DNA of 64,000 bases. Source: Kushneria phosphatilytica (GTDB lineage Bacteria; Pseudomonadota; Gammaproteobacteria; Pseudomonadales; Halomonadaceae). The stretch spans positions 2,046,001 through 2,110,000 of the forward strand of contig NZ_CP043420.1 in NCBI RefSeq assembly GCF_008247605.1, in the 5' to 3' direction. Below the pieces are notes generated by a model. It was not told the origin of the DNA. It saw only the letters and a program-made list of their open reading frames with translations, and ran no database searches. Below, in pieces: positions 1-7,312 of this stretch. Position 1 is the stretch's first letter. Each line of letters opens with the position of its first letter. A program made the position numbers and the translations under genes.

Positions 1-1565
1 AAACGATGTTTCTGTTGCTCGGGGGCACCGGGGTCGGGTACAGCGTGCAACGTCGGCACGTCGAACAACTCCCACCCCTCAAGGGGCCGAAAGAGCGCAG
101 TCGGCGCTACGTAGTGGGAGATAGCATCGAAGGCTGGGCAGACGCCGTAAAAATGCTCATGGAGTCGTACTTTCACAACAAGGCGACAGTCCGTTTCGAT
201 TACAGCGACATCCGGCCCAAGGGCGCGGAGTTGGTGACCAGCGGCGGTAAAGCGCCGGGGCCGCAACCGTTGCGAGACTGCATCGAGACGATGAGGGGGC
301 TTTTGGAGTCTGTCGTCGAGCTTCGTGGATATGGTACGCAGTTGAAGCCTATCGAGGTCCACGACCTGATGTGCCACATCGCTGACGCCGTTCTCGCAGG
401 TGGCATCCGCCGAGCTGCACTTATTTCACTGTTTTCTGCTGACGACATGGAGATGATGCAGTGCAAGTCCGGCCCCTGGTGGGAACAGAACCCGCAACGT
501 GGTCGGGCCAATAACAGCGTCATCCTGCATCGCGGCTCCACCACACGAGAGCAATTCGATGACATCTGGAAACGTGTCGAACTCAGCGGTGCCGGGGAAC
601 CGGGCATCTATTTCACAAACAACCTCGACTGGGGTACTAACCCCTGCGCAGAAATCGCTCTACGGCCGCACCAGTTCTGCAACCTGACCGAGATCAACGC
701 ATCGGATGTAACCGATCAGGAAGAGCTGGATAAACGGACCATGGCGGCGACACTCCTGGGGACGCTTCAGGCTGGCTATACCGATTTCCACTACCTGCGG
801 GACATCTGGCGCCAAACGACCGAAGAGGATGCGCTGCTCGGTGTTTCGATGACCGGCATCGCATCGGGCGGCGTCGTTAAACTCGACCTGGATCAGGCAG
901 CCCGGTTTGCCACCTTCGTGAACCGAGAAATTGCCGACGCTATCGGGATCAATCGAGCCGCCCGAATCACCACGGTCAAACCTGCTGGGACAACCTCCCT
1001 GGTGCTGGGGTCGTCGTCAGGTATCCATGCTTGGCACAACGACTACTACATCCGTCGAATGCGGATCGGTAAGAACGAGGCACTGTATAGCTATCTGGCA
1101 AGCAACCACCCCGAACTCGTCGAAGATGAGCTGTTCCGACCGGAAACCATGGCCGTAGTGTCGGTTCCTCAACGGGCACCGGAAAGCGCTATTACCCGCG
1201 AGGAAAGCGTATTCGACCTGCTCGAACGTGTGAAGGACTTCAACCAGCGCTGGATTCAGCCCGGTCATCGGCATGGTGATAACAGCCACAACGTGTCCTG
1301 CACGATCAGCGTTCAGGATCATGAATGGGACGCTGTAGGCGACTGGATGTGGGAGAACCGTGACCAGTACAACGGTATCGCGGTCCTGCCGTATGACGGC
1401 GGTAACTATGCCCAGGCGCCGTTTGAGGACATCAGCCGTGAGGAGTTCGAGCGGCTGTCATCCGGGTTGACAGAGATTGACCTGACGCAGGTGACCGAAG
1501 AAGAAGACAACACTGACCTCACAGGTGAGGCCGCTTGCGCCGGGGGCCAGTGCGAAATTACATGA
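1..1565 (+). CDS. nrdJ: Adenosylcobalamin-dependent (class II) ribonucleoside-triphosphate reductase, 5' truncated by window edge
   Basis: Reduces ribonucleotides to deoxyribonucleotides with vitamin B12 as radical source, supplying dNTPs for phage DNA synthesis. About 519 residues are visible. The monomeric family is usually over 700 residues, so roughly the first 200 lie upstream of the window and the true start cannot be seen. Visible signatures, counted from the first methionine at base 6, are GGTGVGYS at 6-13, the active-site NPCAEI at 212-217 carrying the thiyl-radical cysteine, the partner cysteine in CNL at 225, and the phosphate loop VKPAGTTSL. The C-terminal CAGGQC is a redox cysteine pair that re-reduces the active site. 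No intein is seen at NPC. The stop codon overlaps the next start (ATGA). The presence of this enzyme in the element implies a host that makes or imports cobalamin. Confidence 0.9.
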   Translation, partial: TMFLLLGGTGVGYSVQRRHVEQLPPLKGPKERSRRYVVGDSIEGWADAVKMLMESYFHNKATVRFDYSDIRPKGAELVTSGGKAPGPQPLRDCIETMRGLLESVVELRGYGTQLKPIEVHDLMCHIADAVLAGGIRRAALISLFSADDMEMMQCKSGPWWEQNPQRGRANNSVILHRGSTTREQFDDIWKRVELSGAGEPGIYFTNNLDWGTNPCAEIALRPHQFCNLTEINASDVTDQEELDKRTMAATLLGTLQAGYTDFHYLRDIWRQTTEEDALLGVSMTGIASGGVVKLDLDQAARFATFVNREIADAIGINRAARITTVKPAGTTSLVLGSSSGIHAWHNDYYIRRMRIGKNEALYSYLASNHPELVEDELFRPETMAVVSVPQRAPESAITREESVFDLLERVKDFNQRWIQPGHRHGDNSHNVSCTISVQDHEWDAVGDWMWENRDQYNGIAVLPYDGGNYAQAPFEDISREEFERLSSGLTEIDLTQVTEEEDNTDLTGEAACAGGQCEIT

Positions 1566-1897
1566 CCACATTGTATGTAAATATGTCGCCCTGTATTGGC
1601 ATATGCAACCTCAACTCCGGCATATGCCGGGGTTGTTTCCGAACCTTGGACGAGATCACAGGCTGGAAAGACATGGCTATGAGCGACCGTGAATCGGTTA
1701 TGAGGCAGATCAAGGGCCACCGGGCTACGCATCATTGCCCTGAATGTGGGCATCCAAGCTGGTGTGCCATGGAGAATGGCAATTCCGTTAGTGCGTGCTG
1801 GTGTTCCCGTGTCACGGCGGCTCGGGCAATCGAGGGTGAGAAATGCCTCTGCCGGCGATGCCTGTGTACGGAGTTGACTGATGGCGCAAACACTTGA
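1562..1897 (+). CDS. Small Cys-rich protein: DUF1289 domain joined to a CWC-type zinc motif
   Basis: The protein is 111 residues. The ATG at 1562 was chosen because it overlaps the upstream stop as ATGA; a longer reading from 1535 would intrude into the reductase gene. The N-terminus has the DUF1289 pattern SPCIGIC...CRGCFRTLDEI (about residues 9-32), normally a stand-alone 60-residue bacterial protein with four cysteines. The second half has CPECG and SACWC, the signature of the Cys-rich CWC family, and then a further cluster CLCRRCLC near the C-terminus. It probably binds one or more metal ions. Its biochemical role is unknown. Its position between the reductase and the helicase suggests a role in phage DNA metabolism, but this is inference only. 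Confidence 0.75.
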   Translation: MTTLYVNMSPCIGICNLNSGICRGCFRTLDEITGWKDMAMSDRESVMRQIKGHRATHHCPECGHPSWCAMENGNSVSACWCSRVTAARAIEGEKCLCRRCLCTELTDGANT

Positions 1898-3284
1898 GCT
1901 GGAGGACTACCAGAAAAAGGCTGCCCGGTTCGTAATCCAGATTCGTCGCTGTATGTTGGCGTTATGCCCGGGGCTGGGCAAGACAGTATCCGTGCTGGCA
2001 GCATTCAGGACGCTCAGAAAACACGGCATGGCGAGTAAAATGCTCGTCGTTGCCCCGCTCAATCCCGCCAAGATGGTCTGGCGTCAGGAGGCGTCGAAAT
2101 GGGAGCCGTTCGCCGATATGGACGTTCGGCTGCTCCATGGCTCCGGGCGAGAGGCCGCTGCGCATAGTGACGCAGACATCCATGTCATCAACTATGAGAG
2201 CCTGAACTGGCTATACGACCAGTTCGATGAATGCCCTTACGACGTGATCGTTCTGGATGAGTCGACCTACTTCAAGTCGCCCCAGTCCAAGCGTCGAAAG
2301 GCCATTCTGCCGTGGACATGGGCGGTACCCTACGTTGTGGAGTTAACCGGTACGCCCTCCCCTCGTAGCCTCGAAGACCTGTGGGCTCAGATTCACATTC
2401 TGGATGGCGGCCGGGCGCTCGGTCGGTATGTCACGCACTTCCGTGACCGATATTGTTACCCGAAGCACAAACGCGGGCATGTCGTATATGAGTGGGGTTT
2501 CAAGGAAGGCGCTGAGGAAAGCATCCATGCGGCCGTAGCCCCTCGGGTTCTGCGCATGAGTGCCGAGGATTATCTTGACCTCCCTGACTATGTGTTCCGG
2601 GACATCGACGTTGAGCTACCACCAAAAGCGATGCGTCAGTACCGATCCATGGAAAAGGAGATGTTTGCGGAACTCGACAACGGCGATGAGTCCATCGCCC
2701 TGTCAGCCGGGAGCGCACGCGGTCGGTGCCACCAGATGGTCGGTGGTGGACTCTACAAGGATGATCGTGAGGGGGAAGACTACTGGCACCTGCACAATGC
2801 CAAGACCGACGCCCTGAAGGTGCTGCTTGAATCGCTACAGGGGCAACCGGTCATCATAGCAATACAGTTTCGTCATGAACGTGAGCGGGTCGCACAAGCT
2901 GTGAAGAGCATCACTGGGAAGGAGCCGCCAGCCGTAGTCAGCGGGTCGACGGTGGACACCGCCGTGTTGCAGGAGGAATGGAACGCTGGTCAGCACCCGG
3001 CCGTCATTGTTCACCCAGCGTCTTTGTCGCACGGAGCGAACCTCCAGAATGCCGGGGTCGGTATCGTCTGGTATTCAATGACCGACAATCTGGAACACTA
3101 CGACCAGCTCAACCGGCGACTCCGGCGTCGCGGGCGCACATCCCCAGTTATGGTATGGCATATCAAGGCCGTGAATACAGTAGATGAGGCCATCATCTCG
3201 CGTGGCGGGGAAAAGTCACAGACGCAGCAAACACTCCTTGACGCCCTGCATTCGTATAGGCACGATGTATGTAGTTGTATTTAA
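1881..3284 (+). CDS. SNF2/DEAD-like DNA helicase (phage type)
   Basis: A 467-residue superfamily 2 helicase of the compact phage SNF2 type, expected to move on or remodel duplex DNA using ATP. Motif I (Walker A) is CPGLGKT at residues 29-35, motif Ia is VVAPLNP, motif II is VIVLDEST, motif III is LTGTP, and motif VI is QLNRRLRRRG near the C-terminus. All catalytic motifs are present, so it is probably active. The ATG at 1881 follows GGAG by about eight bases and overlaps the previous gene by 17 bases. There is no nuclease or DNA-binding extension. Relatives occur in many siphophages next to primase or polymerase genes, which would lie outside this window. Confidence 0.88.
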   Translation: MAQTLELEDYQKKAARFVIQIRRCMLALCPGLGKTVSVLAAFRTLRKHGMASKMLVVAPLNPAKMVWRQEASKWEPFADMDVRLLHGSGREAAAHSDADIHVINYESLNWLYDQFDECPYDVIVLDESTYFKSPQSKRRKAILPWTWAVPYVVELTGTPSPRSLEDLWAQIHILDGGRALGRYVTHFRDRYCYPKHKRGHVVYEWGFKEGAEESIHAAVAPRVLRMSAEDYLDLPDYVFRDIDVELPPKAMRQYRSMEKEMFAELDNGDESIALSAGSARGRCHQMVGGGLYKDDREGEDYWHLHNAKTDALKVLLESLQGQPVIIAIQFRHERERVAQAVKSITGKEPPAVVSGSTVDTAVLQEEWNAGQHPAVIVHPASLSHGANLQNAGVGIVWYSMTDNLEHYDQLNRRLRRRGRTSPVMVWHIKAVNTVDEAIISRGGEKSQTQQTLLDALHSYRHDVCSCI

Positions 3285-3288
3285 TACA
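3276..3288. promoter_or_regulatory. 13-base palindrome at the helicase/DUF6378 junction
   Basis: TGTATTTAATACA is a perfect inverted repeat covering the helicase stop codon, in a small AT-rich pocket 22 bases before the next start. It could be an operator or part of a promoter for the downstream genes. It may also be chance in AT-rich sequence. Confidence 0.2.
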
Positions 3289-3309
3289 CATCAATACGAG
3301 ATGGGGACG

Positions 3310-3855
3310 ATGAGTACCGAAAAATTCACTATAGACCTCAACCATTTGGATTCTCCTGAGTTCGCTCGGTTCGTAACACAGGATCGTAATGGTCGTGTCG
3401 ATTTTTGGCAGGAAAAGCCAAACCAAAGCTACTTATTTACCGGATGGGTCCCCAACAGAGCTTTCGGTGGAAGAAAAACCGTTGTGGCTCCAGAGATTGC
3501 CCTTGCGAACCCGGAATGGCGCCAAGCAATCGTCGAGCTGCCTGTTTCTATGCCCGAAATGTATGAAGATGTATCGCATACAGCGACAGATTTCTTGGAT
3601 AAGGCTCGCAGCCATATGGAAGACCGGGCCGCCACTTATGACAGCCCGAGCGGTGAGCGGTCCATGGGCCTCACGGTTCAAGCGTTCAACGTCATCACGG
3701 GCCATGAGCTGACCGAGGAACAAGGCTGGCTATTCATGGAAGTCCTCAAGAAGGTTCGCAGTCAGCAAGGTGACTACCGAGAGGATAACTATGAAGACAG
3801 CGTTGCTTACGCATCCCTTCGGGGAGAGACAGCAGCCAAGGAGAGGAACCGATGA
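3310..3855 (+). CDS. Phage protein with DUF6378-like C-terminal domain
   Basis: The protein is 181 residues from the ATG at 3310, which is preceded by GGGG in GAGATGGGGACG. An ATG at 3301 is also possible but has no ribosome site at a useful distance. The N-terminal 80 residues are unassigned. The C-terminal part, starting around RAATYDSPSGERSMG and including LTEEQGWLFMEVLKKVRS and DNYEDSVAY, matches the pattern of DUF6378, a helical domain common in phage proteins near nucleotide-metabolism genes. The function is unknown. The all-helical fold with conserved E, K and D residues recalls MazG-like or dUTPase-like proteins, but this is only a suggestion. Confidence 0.7.
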   Translation: MSTEKFTIDLNHLDSPEFARFVTQDRNGRVDFWQEKPNQSYLFTGWVPNRAFGGRKTVVAPEIALANPEWRQAIVELPVSMPEMYEDVSHTATDFLDKARSHMEDRAATYDSPSGERSMGLTVQAFNVITGHELTEEQGWLFMEVLKKVRSQQGDYREDNYEDSVAYASLRGETAAKERNR

Positions 3856-4031
3856 GTACCGTCTTCACTATGGTCAATCTCTTTTGCGCCATCGTCATTT
3901 ATTTCCAGTCAATGGCTTACGCACTCGATAGCGAATGGCGTACGAGAAGCAGTATGACCGGCCGCGTTGTTCCGGCTCTCATGGCGGCCTATATCACGTT
4001 CGACATACTAAAGGAGATCAACATTGGCTGA
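3852..4031 (+). CDS. Small phage membrane protein (59 aa)
   Basis: This short gene starts with an ATG overlapping the previous stop as ATGA and ends 8 bases inside the next gene. The translation has a hydrophobic N-terminal segment (about residues 4-25, VFTMVNLFCAIVIYFQ) and a second one at about 38-55 (RVVPALMAAYITFDIL), separated by a charged stretch. It is therefore a likely two-helix inner membrane protein. No family is recognised. The overlapping start and stop on both sides support it as a real gene in the phage operon. Confidence 0.6.
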   Translation: MSTVFTMVNLFCAIVIYFQSMAYALDSEWRTRSSMTGRVVPALMAAYITFDILKEINIG

Positions 4032-4230
4032 CGTAGCAGACAGGGGTAGCCAGCTTACTGAACAGCTTCTGGATGAGTACCTGAAGGTACGACGCCCTAC
4101 CGTTCAACTCGAACCGATTGGCGAGTGCCGCAACCCGCTTTGCTGCCTCGAACTGGACGATCCCCGAGCGCTTTACTGTGACCCGGGCTGTGCTGAAGAA
4201 CATCAATGGGTGATGGAGCGTGAGCGATGA
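4024..4230 (+). CDS. Small Cys-rich (zinc-finger-like) phage protein, TTG start
   Basis: The protein is 68 residues. The start is a TTG at 4024, chosen because AAGGAG lies at 4011-4016, seven bases upstream, and there is no in-frame ATG nearby. The C-terminal half has four cysteines in the arrangement CRNPLC...YCDPGC, followed by His in EEHQW. This looks like a treble-clef zinc finger of the kind found in many small phage proteins. The N-terminal half is a charged helix. It may bind DNA, RNA or a protein partner; the function is unknown. It overlaps its neighbours on both sides. Confidence 0.65.
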   Translation: MADVADRGSQLTEQLLDEYLKVRRPTVQLEPIGECRNPLCCLELDDPRALYCDPGCAEEHQWVMERER

Positions 4231-4589
4231 GTTATATCGAAATGTTTGCCCAAGACCTGAAAACCACGGTTGAACTGTGCCTGGGTGAAGTCGATAGACA
4301 GGAAAACGAAGATATTGATCGTGCCGTTGAGGAGGAAATGTCCCGTCGATTTTTCCCGGCCAAGACCCGTGAACAGGCACTTAAACGTATGAAAAATCGA
4401 GGTGGTGCGTGCGATATTGAACGAAATTACTTCCTCATCAAGGCAACGTATGCCGAAGTCAAGCATTCCCTTCGACGCCTTCGGTCAACATGCGCTCTTG
4501 CCCTATCCGCAGACACACCCTTCAAAGCATGCGTTCAAGTTTCATCAGACGAGGCTCATCTCATTGAATGTTGGGGAGGTGCCAGATGA
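4227..4589 (+). CDS. Hypothetical phage protein (120 aa)
   Basis: No family is recognised. The start overlaps the previous stop (ATGA). The first 80 residues are strongly charged and predicted helical (many E, D, K and R), followed by KATYAEVKHSLRRLRSTC, and the C-terminus ends ECWGGAR. There is no signal peptide or membrane segment. The last bases contain GGGGAGGT, which serves as the ribosome site of the next gene. It is placed in the early operon only by context. Confidence 0.6.
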   Translation: MSYIEMFAQDLKTTVELCLGEVDRQENEDIDRAVEEEMSRRFFPAKTREQALKRMKNRGGACDIERNYFLIKATYAEVKHSLRRLRSTCALALSADTPFKACVQVSSDEAHLIECWGGAR

Positions 4590-4756
4590 TTCGGTATTAC
4601 CTGCGAGATACCGCTGGGACTATGTACTGCCTCGACCCAAGCCAGGAAAGCAGTGTTCTGTGTGGCCTGCTGGAACGGCTCAGGAACCATGAGATCACGG
4701 AGGTCACTTACCCTGGGTCCGGCATTACCTTCAATCGTTGCATGGGGGTAGCATGA
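4586..4756 (+). CDS. Hypothetical phage protein (56 aa)
   Basis: The start at 4586 overlaps the previous stop as ATGA and has GGGGAGGT at 4573-4580, a strong ribosome site. A longer reading from 4568 has none. The product begins MIRYYLRDTAGTMYCLD and has two internal cysteines and a basic centre (LLERLRNHE). It has no recognised domain. It overlaps the following start as ATGA, so it is translationally coupled on both sides. Confidence 0.55.
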   Translation: MIRYYLRDTAGTMYCLDPSQESSVLCGLLERLRNHEITEVTYPGSGITFNRCMGVA

Positions 4757-4971
4757 CCGAGTTCGATCCGCACTACGTTCGCATCGGCCGCCAGCAGGCG
4801 GCCCATATTCTCGGCCTGAGCCTGTCAGAGTTTGATCGTCGACGCCGTGACGATCCACGTTGCCCGGACGGGGCCAAGGATTCCCCGGCCCGTGGGTCCG
4901 CCCGCCTCTTCCGCCTATCCGATATCTATGCGTATAGTGAGCAGTTGATGTTAGGGAACGACAGCCTCTGA
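4753..4971 (+). CDS. AlpA/excisionase-like helix-turn-helix protein
   Basis: The protein is 72 residues from the ATG at 4753 (ATGA overlap, GGGGG upstream). The pattern VRIGRQQAAHILGLSLSEFDRRRRDD is a MerR/AlpA-type winged helix: a helix-turn-helix with a recognition helix followed by a basic wing, then RLFRLSDIYAYSEQ. Such proteins act as phage excisionases, as regulators of integrase genes (AlpA), or as the DNA-binding part of small terminases. Its place close to the element's right end fits an excisionase, but no integrase is seen beside it, so the role stays open. Confidence 0.6.
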   Translation: MTEFDPHYVRIGRQQAAHILGLSLSEFDRRRRDDPRCPDGAKDSPARGSARLFRLSDIYAYSEQLMLGNDSL

Positions 4972-4987
4972 CTTGAACGGCTTGCCC

Positions 4988-5191
4988 ATGAGTAAAAGCA
5001 GCTCCAACAAAGGTTGCGGCCGTGCGATAGAGTTTCTGATCTTCTACACGACCGTGACCACCTGCTTTATATGGTCCGAATACTGGTACGTATGGATCGC
5101 GATTGCCCTGGGGCTTCGTCTGTTGATACCGAAGAGTTGGCGGCCGAGCGTTGTGAGCCGTAGCACTTACCGCAAAATAAGAGGAAGATAA
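4988..5191 (+). CDS. Small phage membrane protein (67 aa)
   Basis: The ATG at 4988 was chosen over a TTG at 4973 that would include a less natural leader. Neither has a strong ribosome site. After a short Ser/Lys-rich start, residues about 14-52 are very hydrophobic and aromatic (FLIFYTTVTTCFIWSEYWYVWIAIAL in two halves), giving one or two membrane helices, followed by a basic tail RSTYRKIRGR. This is the last gene of the plus-strand phage block. It might be a holin-like or superinfection-exclusion protein, which is a guess from size and topology only. Confidence 0.5.
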   Translation: MSKSSSNKGCGRAIEFLIFYTTVTTCFIWSEYWYVWIAIALGLRLLIPKSWRPSVVSRSTYRKIRGR

Positions 5192-5627
5192 CTGTTAAGC
5201 TCTGTTTTTTTTGTACCTGCTGGTGTACCGGATAGCACTAAAAATGCCCGTAGCCCGCATCAAACGGACATCGTAAGATGCAGGCTCCGGGCACCATTTC
5301 CATCGACCACGATGGGTCGGGTAGAATTTCCGAACGGTAGTGTCCCTTCCCTGCTTTTTCCTGAACCTTTCTGCACTTCCTTGCCACTTGTACGGTCATT
5401 TCTGTCTGTCACTGATACCACTTTTCAGGCGTTGCAACCGGGAATATCTTCGATACCTCTCTGGTGAAGGGCTTGGAAATAAAACTTCGCCATTCATCAT
5501 TTCGAGGCCCTGGGCATAAAATTTGTGCCGAATCATACTTTTCCAGACTTTCTACTGATGCCCATGGTCCGGGTTCGGTTAATGTGTGTAAAATGAGTGC
5601 CTCAATCCGGGATGGAATCCGAACGCC
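5192..5627. other. 436-base gap between phage block and chromosome; likely contains the element border
   Basis: No convincing gene is seen. The stretch holds a run of eight T at 5205-5212 shortly after the last phage gene, a long hairpin with an oligo-U tail on the minus strand (5240-5293), and a 53-codon minus-strand frame (5399 down to 5238). That frame ends inside the terminator and has no ribosome site, so it is not called. The sequence GGCTCCGGGCACCA at 5283-5296 looks like a tRNA 3' end, but the preceding bases do not form a T-arm. An attachment site could lie here. Confidence 0.5.
5240..5293 (-). terminator. Intrinsic terminator-like hairpin read on the minus strand
   Basis: TGCCCG at 5245-5250 pairs with CGGGCA at 5288-5293. 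GCC and GCATC inside the left arm pair with GGC and GATGC inside the right arm, with two small bulges. On the minus strand the hairpin is followed directly by five U (A at 5240-5244). It would end a leftward transcript, yet no leftward gene is recognised to its right. Confidence 0.45.
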
Positions 5628-6047
5628 GTGTCCGATTATATGAGCTTCCTGTCCGGCCACAGTGAACTGACCGAGTGGATGATCACCTTCTTCGGCAATG
5701 CCTCGCTGTTGGTCCTCTGGAGTCTGACCACGCTGGTATTGACGATCATGATGACGCTTGTGCGTTCCACCAGACAGGAGCGCCGGCTGAAACGCTGGGC
5801 TCGTGCCAGCGCCCTCAATGTCGCGATCTCCATACTGGTAATCGTGATCATCAATATCCTTTCCGAAGGGTATCTGCTGGAGTATGTCGAAGGCATGGCA
5901 CGCTCGCGGCGGGCCATCTTCGTCATGAATTACGCCTCGATCTTCACCCTGGTGCTGATTCCCTTGCAGTGTCTGCTGCTCGTACTGTTTTCGCGCCGTT
6001 CTGCAAAAAGCAGAGAGCGCAGGCGTCAGCGGCACCACTACAGTTGA
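5628..6047 (+). CDS. Hypothetical membrane protein (139 aa)
   Basis: The frame opens with GTG at 5628; an ATG at 5640 is the alternative, and neither has a convincing ribosome site. Three hydrophobic segments are visible: about residues 24-45 (ASLLVLWSLTTLVLTIMM), 66-84 (LNVAISILVIVIINIL) and 102-121 (IFTLVLIPLQCLLLVLF). They are separated by Arg-rich loops (STRQERRLKRWARA) and followed by a very basic C-terminus. No family is recognised. Composition is chromosome-like. It ends 108 bases before dusA and could be its first operon partner. TAAAAT at 5589-5594 is a possible -10 box, without a good -35. Confidence 0.6.
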   Translation: MSDYMSFLSGHSELTEWMITFFGNASLLVLWSLTTLVLTIMMTLVRSTRQERRLKRWARASALNVAISILVIVIINILSEGYLLEYVEGMARSRRAIFVMNYASIFTLVLIPLQCLLLVLFSRRSAKSRERRRQRHHYS

Positions 6048-6155
6048 CAGAAAAGAAGCATCTTGCGAACGACTTGAGCTGAAAAGGCGACAAGGTCGCA
6101 CCCTTGCCGCCAATCCCTTATCCTGTGCCCTGGACTCAGTATCCCTTCGGAGCTC

Positions 6156-7178
6156 ATGCCCCTCATGCAGAGTGATCAGCCAATCGCCGATCGCGCACGG
6201 CGCTTTGCCGTTGCCCCCATGATGGACTGGACTACCCGCGATCAGCGCGTCTTCGCCCGCTGTCTGACGCGGCGTGCGCTGCTTTATACCGAGATGGTAA
6301 CCACCGGTGCCATTCTGCACGGCTCGCCACGTGAGCGCTTTCTCGGCTATCACGACAGCGAGCATCCGCTGGCCCTGCAGCTGGGTGGCAGTGATCCTGT
6401 CGAGCTTGCCGAATGCGCAGCCATCGCCGAAAGCTGGGGATATGATGAAATCAATCTCAACGTTGGCTGCCCCAGCGATCGAGTGCAGAACAACCTGATC
6501 GGCGCCTGCCTGATGGGTCAGCCCGAGTTGGTGGCACGATGCGTGGCCGCCATGCAGTCAGCAGTATCGATCCCGGTCACCGTCAAATGCCGCATCGGTA
6601 TCGATGATCAGGATGAAGACCAGGATCTGACTCGATTTGTCGAAATCGTGGCCGCTGCCGGTTGTCGCACCTTTATCGTTCATGCCCGCAAGGCCTGGTT
6701 GCAGGGGCTTTCCCCAAAACAGAACCGAGATGTACCGCCACTGAATTATCCGCGCATTCATCGCCTCAAGCAGGCCTTTCCGGAGCTGCACATTGGTAGC
6801 AATGGCGGACTGAAGACGCTGGAAGAGTGTCGTGAACAGCTGGCATACGTCGATAGCGTCATGATCGGTCGCGAAGCCTATCAGAACCCCTGGCTGCTGG
6901 CGGGTGTCGACCATGCCATATTCGGTGAAGCTGATGCGCCTCGCACACGCGATGACGTCATGCTGGCCTTTCGCCCCTATATCAGGGAACGACTGGCAGC
7001 CGGTGTTCGGCTCAATCACATCACGCGCCACATTCTCGGCCTGTACAGTGGTTGTCGCGGTGGCCGCGCCTTTCGTCGGCATCTCTCGGAAAATGCACAT
7101 CGCGATGGCGCTGGTATCGAAGTGGTCGATGATGCACTGGCACTGGTCGAAGCCCCTGCCTCCGCTCTCGCGGGATGA
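6156..7178 (+). CDS. dusA: tRNA-dihydrouridine(20/20a) synthase DusA
   Basis: Flavin enzyme that reduces uridine to dihydrouridine in the D-loop of tRNAs (positions 20 and 20a) using NADPH. It is 340 residues, close to the usual 330-345. The N-terminus has the FMN-barrel entry APMMDWTTRD (about 20-29), the catalytic cysteine is in NVGCPS at C105, and KCRIGID and GSNGGL follow in barrel order. Either ATG 6156 (just after GGAG) or ATG 6165 may be used. The 5' end of dusA is a well-known prophage and island target, and phage-like genes end about 1 kb upstream. However, the target region here looks intact and no integrase adjoins it. Confidence 0.95.
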   Translation: MPLMQSDQPIADRARRFAVAPMMDWTTRDQRVFARCLTRRALLYTEMVTTGAILHGSPRERFLGYHDSEHPLALQLGGSDPVELAECAAIAESWGYDEINLNVGCPSDRVQNNLIGACLMGQPELVARCVAAMQSAVSIPVTVKCRIGIDDQDEDQDLTRFVEIVAAAGCRTFIVHARKAWLQGLSPKQNRDVPPLNYPRIHRLKQAFPELHIGSNGGLKTLEECREQLAYVDSVMIGREAYQNPWLLAGVDHAIFGEADAPRTRDDVMLAFRPYIRERLAAGVRLNHITRHILGLYSGCRGGRAFRRHLSENAHRDGAGIEVVDDALALVEAPASALAG

Positions 7179-7235
7179 CGCCAATCACGCGCTTGTCGAT
7201 TTGTGCACGTCAACCATACTGAGTCTCATTGCACT

Positions 7236-7255
7236 CCCGCTTCATGCAAAGCGGG
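7236..7255 (+). terminator. Hairpin downstream of dusA
   Basis: CCCGCTT and AAGCGGG form a perfect 7-bp stem with a 6-base loop, 58 bases after the dusA stop and before the next gene's ribosome site. There is no T-run, so if it terminates it does so weakly. Confidence 0.3.
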
Positions 7256-7312
7256 ACATGTCACGATGACCATCACGTCGATATGACGCGACAAGACTCA
7301 GGAGGCAATCAT

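Larger units (their letters stand above)
1..5300. mobile_element. Right end of a probable prophage (phage replication / nucleotide metabolism genes)
   Basis: Eleven genes all read on the plus strand, most with stop/start overlaps of 4-17 bases. They include a monomeric B12-type ribonucleotide reductase, a SNF2-like helicase, a DUF6378 protein, an AlpA-like DNA-binding protein and several tiny proteins of no known family. This set and packing are typical of tailed-phage early regions. The left limit is outside the window. The right limit is not defined: after position 5191 there are 436 bases without a clear gene before chromosomal genes begin. No integrase, capsid or lysis gene is visible, so an integrated plasmid or degraded phage is also possible. 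Confidence 0.6.

Noticed and set aside
5245..5296. tRNA gene or tRNA fragment ending GGCTCCGGGCACCA
   Set aside because: No T-arm (TTCRANY), D-arm or anticodon arm can be formed; at most a short attachment-site-like remnant.
5238..5399. 53-codon minus-strand gene at the phage border
   Set aside because: No ribosome site, stop codon lies inside the terminator-like U-run, and no recognisable features.
6156..6230. Prophage attachment in the dusA 5' end
   Set aside because: dusA is intact and no integrase lies next to it; the phage genes end about 1 kb upstream with a chromosome-like gene between.
5409..6365. Long minus-strand reading frame opposite the membrane protein and the dusA start
   Set aside because: Most of it is opposite dusA and the small membrane protein gene; codon pattern and sequence match no family, and it has no ribosome site.
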